Counted from the stretch's first letter, positions 15,876 through 25,583 are shown. The stretch: DNA of 64,000 bases from Methylumidiphilus sp963753955 (GCA_963753955.1 CAVWEM010000016.1:22334-86333), one strand, 5' to 3'. Notes: generated by a model not told the origin, from the sequence alone. Program-made: numbers and translations.

Positions 15876-17713
15876 GCTTCTTCCTCCTGCTCCAAATGGG
15901 CCATGGCGTCGTCGCGTCCGCTCAAGCGCCGGGCGATGGCCAGTGCGCCGTCCAGGTCGAAGCCAGGCTCAAAGCTAATATGGTTTTTCAGGTGCGCCTG
16001 GTACAGATCCGGGTAGCGCTCCAACGTGCTGAGGATGGGATTGGCGGCGGTCTGCCCGAGGCCGCAATGGCTGGCGGTCTTGACGATCCGGGCAAGATTG
16101 GACAACTCTGCCAAGTCGCCCGCCGTGCCGTGTCCCGCGCAAATCTTGTCCAGGTTGTTGCGCAGCAGCGAAGTTCCGACCCGGCAAGGGGTGCAGAAGC
16201 CGCAGCTTTCATGGGCGAAGAAATGGGTGAAGTTGCGCACGATTTCCAGCACATCGCGGGTCTGGTCGAAGATCATGAAAGAACCGCCCGTCGCCAAATC
16301 CTCGAAACCCAGCCTGCGGTCAAATTCCTTTTCGGCAATGAAGACACCGGAAGGCCCGCCCACCTGCACACCCAGCGTGTTTTCGGCCCCGCAATCGCCG
16401 AGGATTTGGGCAATGCTCGTGCCGAAGTCGTATTCGTAAATCCCCGGGTGGGCGCAGTCGCCGCAGATGCTTAAGATTTTGCTGCCTCTGGACTTTTCCG
16501 TGCCATGGCTGGCGAACCATTCCCCGCCGTTCAACACTATCGCGGCGGCGGCGGCGAAGGTTTCCACATTGTTGACCACGGTGGGCTTGCCCAGGTAGCC
16601 GGAGGTGACAGGGTAGGGCGGACGATTGCGCGGCACACCGCGCTTGCCTTCCAAAGATTCGATCAAGGCCGACTCCTCGCCGCAGATGTAAGCACCCGCG
16701 CCCATATGGATCTCGATGTCGAAATCGAAGCCTTCCTTGCCCAAGATGTTTTTGCCTAGCAAGTTGGCTTCACGGCGCTGGTCCAGCACCGCCTCCAACT
16801 GGGGCTTAAGCTCAAGATACTCGCCACGCAGGTAAAGGAAGCCTTGGCTGGCCTCGACGATGCCGGCGCACAGGGTCATGCCCTCGAAGACTTGGTGGGC
16901 GTGGCGGTTGAGCAGCACACGATCCTTGAAAGTGCCGGGTTCGCCCTCGTCGGCGTTGCAGACCACATAGCGCTCGATCATTTCCGGCTTGCCCATGGGG
17001 CAAACGGCCAACTCCTCCGGGCCTTCAAAACAGAATTTCCATTTCCACGAGGTCTGGAAACCCGCCCCGCCGCGCCCGCGCAGGCCCGAGTGATCGACCG
17101 CCGAGAAGGCGGCGTCGAATCCTTGGCCCACCGCCTGTCGCAACGCCGCGCCCGGCGCGACAGGGCTGCCTAACAACAGGCCAGGCTTATGGATATTGTC
17201 GGCGACTGCGAACAGATCCCTCGGCCATCGATCCACTGGAACCTCCCATTCGATGAAGGCGGCAATGCGGTCGATGCGAGTCTGATCCAGATGCGACAGC
17301 CAATGGCCATTCACCAAGCCGGCCGGCCCTTGGTCGCACAGGCCGGTGCAGGAGGTGAACCCTAAGCTCACCCGCCCGTCGGCGCGGGTCTGCCCGGGCG
17401 CGACGCCCAGTTTTGCGCAGAAATAATCCGCCAGTTCGCGGCTGCCCAGCATCTGGTCGCTGATTGAGTCGCTAACCAAAACGTGGAAGCGCCCTTGCGG
17501 CGTCAGCGACAGGAAGCTGTAAAATTCCGCCACGCCCTGCACCCTGGCGCGGGAAACCCCGAGCTCGGCGGCGAGGATGCCAATTGCCTCACGCGGCACA
17601 CAACGGAACCGGTCCTGCACCTCGCGCAGGATTTGCAGCAATTGGGTTGGCCGGGCATTGTGCCTGCGCACGATTTCCAGCAATTTTTCCCTTTCGGCTT
17701 CGGCCAGAGACAT
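15872..17713 (-). CDS. hoxF: NAD-reducing hydrogenase diaphorase large subunit HoxF (with HoxE-like N-terminus)
   Basis: A 613-residue flavoprotein that exchanges electrons with NAD(H). The first 150 residues are a HoxE/NuoE-like thioredoxin-fold domain with SLGFTSCTGLCDQGPAG, the end of its [2Fe-2S] site. The rest is NuoF-like: the FMN/NAD loop LRGRGGAGFQTSWKW, CNADEGEPGTFKDR, AGAYICGEESALIESLEG, and the [4Fe-4S] motif ESCGFCTPCRVGT near the end. GGGAGG lies seven bases before the ATG at 17713. It heads the hoxFUY operon, divergent from the small membrane protein gene at 17935. All NADH-handling residues look intact, so the diaphorase could function even though no hoxH is present here. Confidence 0.92.
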   Translation of the reverse strand: MSLAEAEREKLLEIVRRHNARPTQLLQILREVQDRFRCVPREAIGILAAELGVSRARVQGVAEFYSFLSLTPQGRFHVLVSDSISDQMLGSRELADYFCAKLGVAPGQTRADGRVSLGFTSCTGLCDQGPAGLVNGHWLSHLDQTRIDRIAAFIEWEVPVDRWPRDLFAVADNIHKPGLLLGSPVAPGAALRQAVGQGFDAAFSAVDHSGLRGRGGAGFQTSWKWKFCFEGPEELAVCPMGKPEMIERYVVCNADEGEPGTFKDRVLLNRHAHQVFEGMTLCAGIVEASQGFLYLRGEYLELKPQLEAVLDQRREANLLGKNILGKEGFDFDIEIHMGAGAYICGEESALIESLEGKRGVPRNRPPYPVTSGYLGKPTVVNNVETFAAAAAIVLNGGEWFASHGTEKSRGSKILSICGDCAHPGIYEYDFGTSIAQILGDCGAENTLGVQVGGPSGVFIAEKEFDRRLGFEDLATGGSFMIFDQTRDVLEIVRNFTHFFAHESCGFCTPCRVGTSLLRNNLDKICAGHGTAGDLAELSNLARIVKTASHCGLGQTAANPILSTLERYPDLYQAHLKNHISFEPGFDLDGALAIARRLSGRDDAMAHLEQEEEA

Positions 17714-17934
17714 AAAAATTCCTCCCGACAGGTTAATTTAAGTTTGCGAAGAATCATAGCAGGATAAAACCGCCGTCGCCTGCGGGAAGGCGTCGCAAGC
17801 CACGGCAAAGCGAGTGTGCCTAGGAAACTCTCCATTTCGACACAGGGCTTGCCCCAAACCCTTGCGCCAACAAATTCTCCCTTATTAAAATCATGGACTC
17901 TCAATTGATAAATCTTAACCTTAAGGAGATTTCA

Positions 17935-18267
17935 ATGTTAGTTTTTGCGCTTGCGGTTTTCACCCTGGTTGCCGTGATGGGCTTGGGATTGATTTTTGAT
18001 GTCTTCAAAGGCAGCGCCTCGTCCAAGACTTATGCGCTGGTCCATGCCGGTTTCGCCTTGCTGGGTTCCGTGCTGGTCATCTTGGAGGCTTTGGGTGGGG
18101 ACGACCGGGTTTGGATCAATATCGGCCTGGCGGTGGTCATCATCGTGCTGGGTGGCCTGGTGTCCTTGCGCCGCCACAAAGGACAGCAGCCTAAGGGCTT
18201 GGCTTTGGCGCATGGCGGATTGGCGGTGGTGTGCTACCTTATCCTGGCCTTTTTCGCCTTTTCTTAA
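17935..18267 (+). CDS. Small polytopic membrane protein, unknown
   Basis: A 110-residue hydrophobic protein with about four membrane helices (residues 1-24, 33-52, 59-77 and 90-110), linked by short basic or Gly-rich loops such as LRRHKGQQPKG. No known family is recognised. An excellent AAGGAG site six bases before the ATG at 17935 sets this start over the upstream ATG at 17893. It is followed by a strong terminator and so is a single-gene unit, divergent from hoxF with a 221-base control region. Confidence 0.7.
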   Translation: MLVFALAVFTLVAVMGLGLIFDVFKGSASSKTYALVHAGFALLGSVLVILEALGGDDRVWINIGLAVVIIVLGGLVSLRRHKGQQPKGLALAHGGLAVVCYLILAFFAFS

Positions 18268-18334
18268 ACGTTCAAGCAAACGCTGGACGGCTTCGGCTTC
18301 GCCTCGGCGTAGCCTGAGTAGCCAGCCGAATTTT

Positions 18335-18371
18335 AAGGCGTGGGGGTTGAGTCGACCCCCGCGCCTTTTTT
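18335..18371 (+). terminator. Rho-independent terminator
   Basis: AAGGCGTGGGGGT pairs with ACCCCCGCGCCTT (one G-T pair) around a short loop, followed by a T-run at 18366-18371. It ends the transcript of the small membrane protein gene just upstream of hemW. Confidence 0.85.
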
Positions 18372-18400
18372 CGTTCCCATGCCGATTTTTTGATGTGCCG

Positions 18401-19555
18401 ATGCCCACCTCGCTGCCCTTAAGCCTCTACATCCACATCCCTTGGTGCGTCCGCAAATGCCCCTATTGTGATTTCAACTCCCATACGGCGGAACGCGCAC
18501 TGCCCGAGCAGGCCTATGTCAACGCGCTCTTGGGCGACCTTGATCAAGATTTGCCACAGGCTGCGGGACGCACCGTGGAAACTGTGTTCATCGGCGGCGG
18601 CACACCCAGCCTGTTCAGCCCGGAAGCCATCCACACCCTGCTGGAAGGCGTCGCCACGCGCCTCTCCTTGGCTCCACAGGCGGAAATCACCCTGGAAGCC
18701 AATCCTGGCACGGCGGAAAGCGGCAAATTCCGGGGTTTCCGCGAAGCGGGCGTCAACCGCCTGTCCATCGGTGTGCAGAGCCTCAATGACCGGCATTTGC
18801 AAGCCCTAGGACGCATCCATGGCAGATCGGAAGCGATCCGCGCCGCCAAGATGGCAAAGGAGGCCGGTTTCGAAAATTTCAACCTGGATCTGATGTTCGG
18901 CCTGCCCAGGCAGACACAGGAGGAGGCGCTGGAGGATGTCCGTGGCGCACTGGCGCTGGCCCCCACCCACATTTCCTTTTACCAACTCACGCTGGAACCC
19001 AACACCTTGTTCCACAAGCATCCGCCAAGCTTGCCTGCGGACGACAGCCTCTGGGCAATGCAGGAGGCTTGCCAGACTTTGCTGGCGGAGCAAGGCTACC
19101 GCCAATACGAAGTGTCCGCCTACGCCCGCGAGGGATTCCGTTGCCGCCACAATGAAAACTACTGGCGCTTCGGCGATTACTTAGGCATCGGCGCGGGGGC
19201 GCATGGCAAAATCACGGACACATCTGGTACTATTGCGCGGAGTTGGAAAGTCCGCCACCCTGCCCGCTATCTGGAATCCGCCGGAACTCCCGCCGCCATC
19301 GGAGGTTCCGAATTGGTGGAGCAGGCGGAATTGCCGCTGGAATTCCTCATGAACCATCTGCGCCTGCGGGAAGGTTTTAGGGGGGGCGTTTTCACCGAAC
19401 GCACGGGCTTGGGTTTGGACGCCCTTGAGCCTGGCCTTTCCCTGTGCGTGAAAGACGGCTTGCTGGAATGGCGCGGAACCACCCTCCGCTGCACCGAAAA
19501 GGGCTGGAATTTTTTAGATAATGTGCTCGAAAAGTTTCTCGGCCAAGATAATTAA
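18401..19555 (+). CDS. hemW: Radical SAM heme chaperone HemW
   Basis: A 384-residue radical SAM protein formerly named oxygen-independent coproporphyrinogen oxidase-like; HemW transfers heme. It starts at the ATG at 18401, and the iron-sulfur motif C16-x3-C20-x2-C23 (PWCVRKCPYCDF) follows directly. Other landmarks are ETVFIGGGTPSLFSP, the SAM-binding LEANPGT, VNRLSIGVQSLND, FNLDLMFGLPRQT, and the C-terminal HemN domain with EFLMNHLRLREGF. It lacks the extra N-terminal residues of true HemN. The start is set by length and by motif position. It is flanked by a terminator on the left, so it has its own promoter. Confidence 0.92.
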   Translation: MPTSLPLSLYIHIPWCVRKCPYCDFNSHTAERALPEQAYVNALLGDLDQDLPQAAGRTVETVFIGGGTPSLFSPEAIHTLLEGVATRLSLAPQAEITLEANPGTAESGKFRGFREAGVNRLSIGVQSLNDRHLQALGRIHGRSEAIRAAKMAKEAGFENFNLDLMFGLPRQTQEEALEDVRGALALAPTHISFYQLTLEPNTLFHKHPPSLPADDSLWAMQEACQTLLAEQGYRQYEVSAYAREGFRCRHNENYWRFGDYLGIGAGAHGKITDTSGTIARSWKVRHPARYLESAGTPAAIGGSELVEQAELPLEFLMNHLRLREGFRGGVFTERTGLGLDALEPGLSLCVKDGLLEWRGTTLRCTEKGWNFLDNVLEKFLGQDN

Positions 19556-19576
19556 TCCCTGGGGGAGTTCTAGTCA

Positions 19577-20716
19577 TTGAAAACCGTCATCATTGTGCCG
19601 ACATACAACGAACGGGCAAATATTGGATTGCTGCTGGAGGCGCTGCAGCAAGAATTCAAGAAAATGACCCACGACATGCATGTGCTGGTGGTGGATGACA
19701 ACTCCCCGGACGGAACCGCCGACTGTGTCCGGGCATTGCAGGCGAACCATGCCAACCTGCATTTGCTTATGGGGCAAAAAAAAGGTCTAGGCATTGCCTA
19801 TATCCGGGGCATGCGCCACGCAATGGACGAATTGAAGGCAGAAGTCGTTTTTGAGATGGATGCCGACTTTTCGCATAAACCAGAGGATATATCCAGGCTG
19901 ATGGCTGAAATTGACCGTGGGGCGGACTTTGTCATCGGCAGCCGCTATGTACCGGGCGGGAGCATTCCAAAAGAATGGGGGTTCTATCGCCGCCTAAATT
20001 CTCGATTTGGAAACATTGTCGCCCGCTATGTGGCCGGGATTTATTCGGTGTACGATTGCACCGCTGGTTTTCGGGCCATCAGCACATCCGTGTTGCGCCG
20101 TATCGACTTTGCCAAACTCCGGGTGCAAGGCTATGCGTTCCAGGTCGCCTTGCTCCATGCGGTGAAAGTCGAAGAAGCCAAGATTGTTGAAGTCCCCGTC
20201 GATTTCATCGACCGCTCCCATGGCGATTCAAAGCTAGGTTGGCGGGATATAGCCGAATTCATCATCAATGCATGGTGGATACGTTTCGACAGCTCAAAAA
20301 CCTTCCTCAAGTTTTTGCTTGTGGGCGCATCGGGGGTGGTTGTCAACCTCGGATTCTTTACTTTGCTGCTGTTGGTCGGCTTGAACAAATTTCTCGCCTC
20401 TCCTGTCGCCATTGAGCTTTCCATCGTATCCAACTTCCTGCTCAACAATTATTGGACATTCCGTTGGCGCAAGACCAAGGATCGCATCCGCATCAAGGGT
20501 CTGAAGTTCAACGCCATATCACTGCTCTCGCTGACCCTCAGCTATAGCACATTCATCGTACTGTCTTTATTCTTCCCCAATGTGCCGCCCCAGGTTCACC
20601 AATTCGTCGGCATAATACCCGCTACCTTGGTTAACTATTTCCTCAATTCCTACTGGACATTCAAAGATGTCGAATACGGATACGAGACAACAAATCACAA
20701 CAGCCCAACCTTATGA
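19577..20716 (+). CDS. Dolichyl-/polyprenyl-phosphate mannosyltransferase-like GT2 with GtrA domain
   Basis: A 379-residue two-part protein. Residues 1-235 form a GT2 domain of the Dpm1 type, with VPTYNERANI, VVDDNSPDGT, the metal motif MDADFSHKPED, and GSRYVPGG. Residues 245-360 are a GtrA-like membrane domain of four helices (FLKFLLVGASGVVVNLGFF, SNFLLNNYWTFRW). Such fusions charge undecaprenyl phosphate with a sugar and help flip it for surface glycosylation. The start is a TTG at 19577, with GGGGGAG nine bases upstream; there is no ATG nearby. It opens a rightward cluster with a methyltransferase, a tandem GtrA protein and another GT2. Confidence 0.86.
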   Translation: MKTVIIVPTYNERANIGLLLEALQQEFKKMTHDMHVLVVDDNSPDGTADCVRALQANHANLHLLMGQKKGLGIAYIRGMRHAMDELKAEVVFEMDADFSHKPEDISRLMAEIDRGADFVIGSRYVPGGSIPKEWGFYRRLNSRFGNIVARYVAGIYSVYDCTAGFRAISTSVLRRIDFAKLRVQGYAFQVALLHAVKVEEAKIVEVPVDFIDRSHGDSKLGWRDIAEFIINAWWIRFDSSKTFLKFLLVGASGVVVNLGFFTLLLLVGLNKFLASPVAIELSIVSNFLLNNYWTFRWRKTKDRIRIKGLKFNAISLLSLTLSYSTFIVLSLFFPNVPPQVHQFVGIIPATLVNYFLNSYWTFKDVEYGYETTNHNSPTL

Positions 20717-20767
20717 TACTGGTGGTCATGACAATGCCAACCACTCATTTTCTCAGAATGACAATAC

Positions 20768-21466
20768 ATGAACAAAGCCGAATTTGATAAGTTCGCAGAT
20801 GAGTACAGAAATCTGCACATTGCAAATATAAAAGCATCTGGAGAGAGTCCAGAGTTTTTTGCCGAATATAAGGTAAAAGATACGGCGAATTTGGCATCTA
20901 AATTGGATCTAATAGGCCCGCTCAATGTATTGGACTACGGCTGCGGAGTCGGAAATTCTATCACGTCATTTAAAAAGCACTTGCCAAATTGCCAATTGAC
21001 CGGCGCAGATATTTCCAAGAAATCTTTGGACATCGCTGAAGCCCGCTTCCCCGGAGAAACCAGATTTGTTACCTTGACAGGAGTCAGCTTGCCTTTTGAC
21101 GATGAAAGTTTTGATATAATATTTTCGGCGTGTGTATTCCACCACATTCCCCATGAGGAACATGGGTTGATATTGCAAGATATTTGGCGGACACTGAAAA
21201 GCAACGGCCTGCTGATTATTTTTGAACATAATCCATACAACCCCCTGACAGTGAAAGCCGTTAACACATGCCCCTTCGATGAAAACGCCGTCTTGATAAC
21301 GCCTAGCCAATTGGTTTCCTCTCTAATAAAAGCCAAGTTTGTATCAGCACGTGTGTCTTATCGAATTTTTTTCCCTGGCCAATTGCGCACCATGCGCTTT
21401 TTGGAGCCACTTCTGACATGGCTGCCTTTGGGAGCGCAATATTATGTTGCGGCCCGCAAGGTTTAG
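20768..21466 (+). CDS. SAM-dependent class I methyltransferase
   Basis: A 232-residue soluble methyltransferase. Motif I is VLDYGCGVGNS near residues 54-64, followed by the acidic motif II TGADISKKSLDIAEARF, motif IV FDIIFSACVFHHI and the post-motif GLLIIFEHNPYNP. This is the usual Rossmann-fold set. The substrate is unknown; being in a glycosyltransferase cluster, it probably methylates a sugar or lipid-linked intermediate. Base composition is AT-rich compared with hemW. Its last 23 bases overlap the next gene, which suggests coupling. Confidence 0.82.
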   Translation: MNKAEFDKFADEYRNLHIANIKASGESPEFFAEYKVKDTANLASKLDLIGPLNVLDYGCGVGNSITSFKKHLPNCQLTGADISKKSLDIAEARFPGETRFVTLTGVSLPFDDESFDIIFSACVFHHIPHEEHGLILQDIWRTLKSNGLLIIFEHNPYNPLTVKAVNTCPFDENAVLITPSQLVSSLIKAKFVSARVSYRIFFPGQLRTMRFLEPLLTWLPLGAQYYVAARKV

Positions 21467-22259
21467 CTTGGTTGAACCTCCGTTTATTCTGCGGTACCTT
21501 CTCGCAGGAGGTTTAATCCCTTTGCTTGGCTTGCTAGCTGTATATCTAGGAAAATGGCTATACGGCCTTGATGACGTTATTGCTAACGGCATTGGCTACG
21601 CCTTTGCCATATCGCTTAGTCTCACAACCAATAAAGCATGGGTATTTATCGGCACACTGGAAGGGTTTTATAAGTTCACAGCCATCTCCATTATTGGGTA
21701 TCTATTAAATATAACTGTTGTATTGAAATGCCTACTAATTTTACAGGGCAACAGCTATTTAGCCCAAACCGCTGGAATCCCATTTTATATGCTCATGTCC
21801 TATCTTTTCCGCAAGCCTCATGACGTTGTAAAAGCCAAAAACATCTACAAGATAAAACTATTTGATATTTCTGCCCTCAAGTTTTTGGTTGTTGGCGGCG
21901 CAAATACCATTTTTGGTTTGGTGGTCATCTATTTTTTGAAATGGCAGTTTGACCTTGATGACATAATAGCCAATACCATAGGTTATGCCTTAGGCATACT
22001 GTTAAGCTTTATCTTGAACAAACGCTGGTCGTTTCAGCATAAAGGAGCAACGCTTTCTGCATTGATCCGCTTTTTGCTTGTTACTGCAATTGCATATGCG
22101 TCCAATTTAGCGGTTGTACTAGCCTCCATTAACATGCTAGGTGTCAATGGCTACTTGGCTCAAGCGCTTGGAATTCCCCCTTATACAGTTGTATCGTATC
22201 TGGGCAGCAGATTTTATGCATTTCGCCCTTTCCCACAGAGCATGAGAAAAACACAGTGA
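21444..22259 (+). CDS. Membrane protein with two tandem GtrA domains
   Basis: A 271-residue protein made of two consecutive GtrA-like units of about 120 residues, each with about four helices. The matching segments are FILRYLLAGGLIPLLGLL with ALKFLVVGGANTIFGLV, LDDVIANGIGYAFAISLSL with LDDIIANTIGYALGILLSF, and SYLAQTAGIPFYMLMSYL with GYLAQALGIPPYTVVSYL. GtrA proteins are thought to help flip polyprenyl-phosphate sugars, and normally carry a single unit, so this is an internal duplication. The end overlaps the next gene (GTGA at 22256), a GT2 enzyme that probably makes its lipid-linked sugar. Confidence 0.82.
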   Translation: MLRPARFSLVEPPFILRYLLAGGLIPLLGLLAVYLGKWLYGLDDVIANGIGYAFAISLSLTTNKAWVFIGTLEGFYKFTAISIIGYLLNITVVLKCLLILQGNSYLAQTAGIPFYMLMSYLFRKPHDVVKAKNIYKIKLFDISALKFLVVGGANTIFGLVVIYFLKWQFDLDDIIANTIGYALGILLSFILNKRWSFQHKGATLSALIRFLLVTAIAYASNLAVVLASINMLGVNGYLAQALGIPPYTVVSYLGSRFYAFRPFPQSMRKTQ

Positions 22260-23212
22260 TTCGTCTAGGCATCGTCGTACCCTGCTATAATGAAGAGGAA
22301 GTTCTTGCTGAAACCTCTCGCCGCTTGCTATCTTTGTTAGATAGGCTAGCCAAATCAGAAAAAATATCTCCAAACTCCATTATCTATTATATCGATGACG
22401 GAAGCAAGGATAAAACATGGTCGCTCATTGAAGATTTAAGCCGCTCTCATAAGCAGGTGGCAGGGATTAAGCTATCCCGCAACTGCGGTCATCAGAACGC
22501 CTTGATTGCCGGGTTGCTCACGGTCGAAAACTACGATGCATTAGTGTCGATTGATGCGGATCTGCAAGATGATGTCGATGCCATAGAGAAAATGCTTGAA
22601 GAGCACGAGCATGGGGCGGAAATAGTGTACGGAGTGCGTGACGACCGCACCACAGATAGCAGGCTCAAGCGTTCCACTGCGGAATCATTTTATCACCTGA
22701 TGGGGTTTCTGGGTGCCGATATTGTTCACAATCACGCTGATTTTCGACTGATGAGCAAAAGAGCTATTGAAGCGTTCAAGCAATATGGTGAGATTAATAT
22801 CTTTATTAGGGGCGTTGTGCCACTACTAGGATTTCGTACGAGCGTAGTGTATTATAAACGTGCGGAACGCTTTGCAGGGAAGTCAAAATACCCTCTAAAG
22901 CGTATGATCGCCTTCGCCATTGAGGGCATCACATCGTTTTCCGTCGTTCCGTTGAGGATAATCTCCGTCCTGGGTTTGTTGATTTTTGCCTTCAGTATGG
23001 TCATGAGTCTATATGTTTTGGGGGTAAAGCTCATGACCGATCAAACTGTTCCGGGCTGGACTTCCACGGTTCTTCCGGTCTATCTCCTTGGTGGGATTCA
23101 AATTCTTTGCATAGGTGTCATCGGAGAATATCTTGGCAAAACGTATCAAGAAACAAAGAATCGCCCTCGGTATATCATAGAAAAGACTGTCAATCTATCC
23201 AGCAAAACATGA
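22256..23212 (+). CDS. GT2 polyprenyl-phosphate glycosyltransferase (GtrB/ArnC-like)
   Basis: A 318-residue membrane-anchored GT2 enzyme that likely transfers a sugar from a nucleotide sugar to undecaprenyl phosphate. It has VVPCYNEEEVL at the N-terminus, YYIDDGSKDKTW, the DADLQDDVD metal motif near 101-109, GVRDDRTTDSRLKR, and YYKRAERFAGKSKYPLKRM near 200. Two C-terminal helices end in CIGVIGEYLGKTYQETKNRPRYI. It starts with GTG overlapping the GtrA stop, and is intact. A second, damaged copy of the same family lies just downstream, beyond an IS5-like element. Confidence 0.86.
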   Translation: MIRLGIVVPCYNEEEVLAETSRRLLSLLDRLAKSEKISPNSIIYYIDDGSKDKTWSLIEDLSRSHKQVAGIKLSRNCGHQNALIAGLLTVENYDALVSIDADLQDDVDAIEKMLEEHEHGAEIVYGVRDDRTTDSRLKRSTAESFYHLMGFLGADIVHNHADFRLMSKRAIEAFKQYGEINIFIRGVVPLLGFRTSVVYYKRAERFAGKSKYPLKRMIAFAIEGITSFSVVPLRIISVLGLLIFAFSMVMSLYVLGVKLMTDQTVPGWTSTVLPVYLLGGIQILCIGVIGEYLGKTYQETKNRPRYIIEKTVNLSSKT

Positions 23213-23240
23213 GCCCTTCCTTTACCCATGGAGAACAATA

Positions 23241-24232
23241 GAGTTGCTCCTAGTGTTAACCAATTGTTTTCACGATATTTTTAAGTTCCAAAGACCCGCC
23301 GGAATCCAGCAAAGGTATTTGATGAGCCAGTCTAGGTGATTTCTGTACCGGTGCGTCAGGCAATGGAATATCTTCAACCCTCCGATGGCGTGTTGCACCG
23401 GGACTCGGGTTCTCGCATGGCAGCGGTTGTGTTCTATCTGCGCGGCGATCAGTTTTGGGCAGGTGTGCTTGGATTTGCCGCTATAGTTCCCTTGTGCCCT
23501 CTGGAAGCCAAGGTCGAGCCACAGATTCACTTTGTCGAACCATTTGGAATTGAGGTCGAATACCTTTTTCATCAGGGAGTAGTCGTGGATGCTGCCGGCG
23601 AAGACACAGAAAAAGAAAAGGATTTGGCGTGGCGGTGCAGGGTCGTGAGGGTGAGCGACTGGAGCGTGTGGCGTTTTTTTTTCCGCTGTAGCGGGCTTTC
23701 CTGGAGTTCCATGTCCTTGCGGCCGCAGGTGCACTCCAGCCGCTAGTCAAGGGCGATGTCGCTATACTTCTCAACGAGTTGGGCGAACTCCTCGGGCATC
23801 TCCGGCGACCGCCCGAGCACGTCGAGGTCCGACAGGCTTTGCAACAGGTTCTCCATATGGTCGTGGGCATGTCCGGAACTGAACTCGGAATGGAAGCCCA
23901 GCACGTCGAAAGTGGGGTATGTCTTGAGGTAATAAAAAATGAAGAAAAGTTTCTTCTCGAGCATGTCGAGGTGGTCTTTTGGCCCACCCGTAGGAACTTG
24001 GTTGATTTCGCCCTGCTGGCACCTTTCCTGTTGGACAGCATCGTAAGCCGCAGCGAAGGCCGCGTGGAGTGTATTGAATTTTGGCAGGCTCATGCCAATA
24101 ATGGACTTAAGCTTGCGGTCATGCATCTTGCCATCCAGCTTTTTAAATCTTTTGTAGGCCATGGGTTGTTGTCTATTTATTGTAGGGTTCAAATGTTTTA
24201 TTATAGGATATTATTGAAAACATGAACAAGTC
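23241..24232 (-). mobile_element. IS5-family (DDE_Tnp_4-type) element, degenerate copy
   Basis: A 992-base element with terminal repeats GAGTTGCTCC and, inverted, GACTTGTTC. A TA dinucleotide stands outside each end. The transposase is on the minus strand: residues MAYKRFKKLDGKMHDRK start at 24162, and the catalytic half ending AGLWNLKIS stops at 23270. Compared with the copy at 60940-61988, this one has an in-frame TAG near 23745 and several small indels, so it is decayed. The A9 run in the middle is the same in both copies. It lies between an intact GT2 gene and the remnant of a second one. Confidence 0.82.
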
Positions 24233-24753
24233 TATGGTTAAAGCTTTCCAGGCGGGTTCTGAGATTGTGTATGGCGTTCGAAAGTCAAGAGCTTCAGACA
24301 CCTTGTTCAAGCGTGGTTCAAGCGTGGCACCGCCAGCCTGTACTACAAACTGCTGCGCACGTTTGGCGTGGATATTGTCTATAACCATGCGGATTATCGC
24401 TTAATGGGCAAAGTCTCTGTCGAGGCGTTGAAGCAATTTGGCGAGGTTAATCTGTTTTTGCGCGGTGTGATCCCGTTGCTTGGGTTCCCCTCGTCAACGG
24501 TTTACTATGACAGATTTGAACGTTTTGCTGGCGAGTCGAAATATCCACTGCGTAAAATGATTGCCTTGGCGATCAATGGCGTGACTTCGTTTAGCGTTGT
24601 TCCACTTCGATTTATTACCTTGTTGGGGATGGCCGTTTCGATATTGAGCTTTGCGATGATCCTCTGGGTGCTGTATGGCTGGTTTTTCAGGGGAAGCACC
24701 ATCCCTGCTGGGTGTCGTCAGTGGTTCCAATTTATTTTCTAGGGGGTAAACAA

Positions 24754-24761
24754 CTATTAAG
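24754..24761. repeat. Left target-site duplication of the IS1 element
   Basis: CTATTAAG, repeated exactly at 25584-25591 on the other side of the element. Confidence 0.9.
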
Positions 24762-25583
24762 AGTGGTGGGTTTAATTGATTTATTGAGATTGAAAGCAGT
24801 ATCTATTTATAAACAACCCTATCACCGTGTCGTGAAGTGCTTCCAATTTTGAAAAGCAGATCGTTTTGCGCGTCAATCGCTTGATCCGGGTTCGCAACAA
24901 AAGGTTTTTGTTTTCTATTTTTTGAGCATGCTGCTTGCCAATGACGTGCTTGTCTTTAGGGATGAGTGCGGAATAGCCGCCCCAATCGTCTGTGTAATAG
25001 GTCCGGATATTGAATGCCTTCAAATTTGAGATCAATTGCTCGCACACCGCATCTTGGCGCCGCCCGAAAACGAACGACAGGACACAGCCTGTCACGGCAT
25101 CGATGGCATACCGGAGCCAGCGTTGGTTCTTTTTGTCGCCGACGTAGCCCCATTGCTCGTCTGCCTGAACATCCATTGGAGAATCAAGGGGATGCCTGAT
25201 TTCGACGGCGATCTCACGCGTACCGATGTAAGGGTTCACGGCGACCACTTCAGCGGAGCTTTTTTTAGCGTGGAAATGACGGTGTTTTTGCCGATACCCA
25301 GAATGCGCGAAGTATCCCGGATGCCGCCGCCGTTCATGGCAATGTCCACAATCTGGTCTTTGACGCCAGGCTCGTAGGCCCGGTACACGCAGTCGGTCTT
25401 GAATATTCGCCCGCACTCCTTGCAGCGAAACCGGGAACGACCGCTTTGGGTGCCGTAACGGACAACCTCGGAACTGTTGCAATACTTGCACAAAACAATT
25501 TGATACGCCATTGGAATGGTTGCCTAAGAAGCTTAAAAATTTTATGCTCTACCATACTTAATAAATCAATTAAACCCACCTCC
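24762..25583 (-). mobile_element. IS1-family insertion sequence
   Basis: An 822-base element with terminal inverted repeats of about 24 bases (GGTGGGTTTAATTGATTTATT shared by both ends) and an 8-base target duplication CTATTAAG at 24754-24761 and 25584-25591. It encodes overlapping InsA and InsB frames. The clean ends and exact duplication indicate a recent insertion. It interrupts the GT2 remnant. Confidence 0.92.
24781..25511 (-). CDS. IS1 transposase InsAB' (two frames joined by -1 frameshift)
   Basis: InsA starts at 25511 and carries the zinc-finger CKYCNSS...CKECGRIF and a helix-turn-helix (RDTSRILGIGKNTVI), ending at 25236. InsB continues in the -1 frame to 24781 with the catalytic region (DVQADEQWGYVG, FVFGRRQDAVC, YYTDDWGGYSALIP, HVIGKQHAQKIE). 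The shift is expected at the A7 run (T7 at 25260-25266 on the plus strand), the standard place in IS1 elements. The fused product of about 243 residues looks intact. Confidence 0.88.

Noticed and set aside
24762..25583. Zinc-finger regulator gene in the glycosylation cluster
   Set aside because: The zinc-finger protein is InsA of an IS1 element with perfect target duplication.
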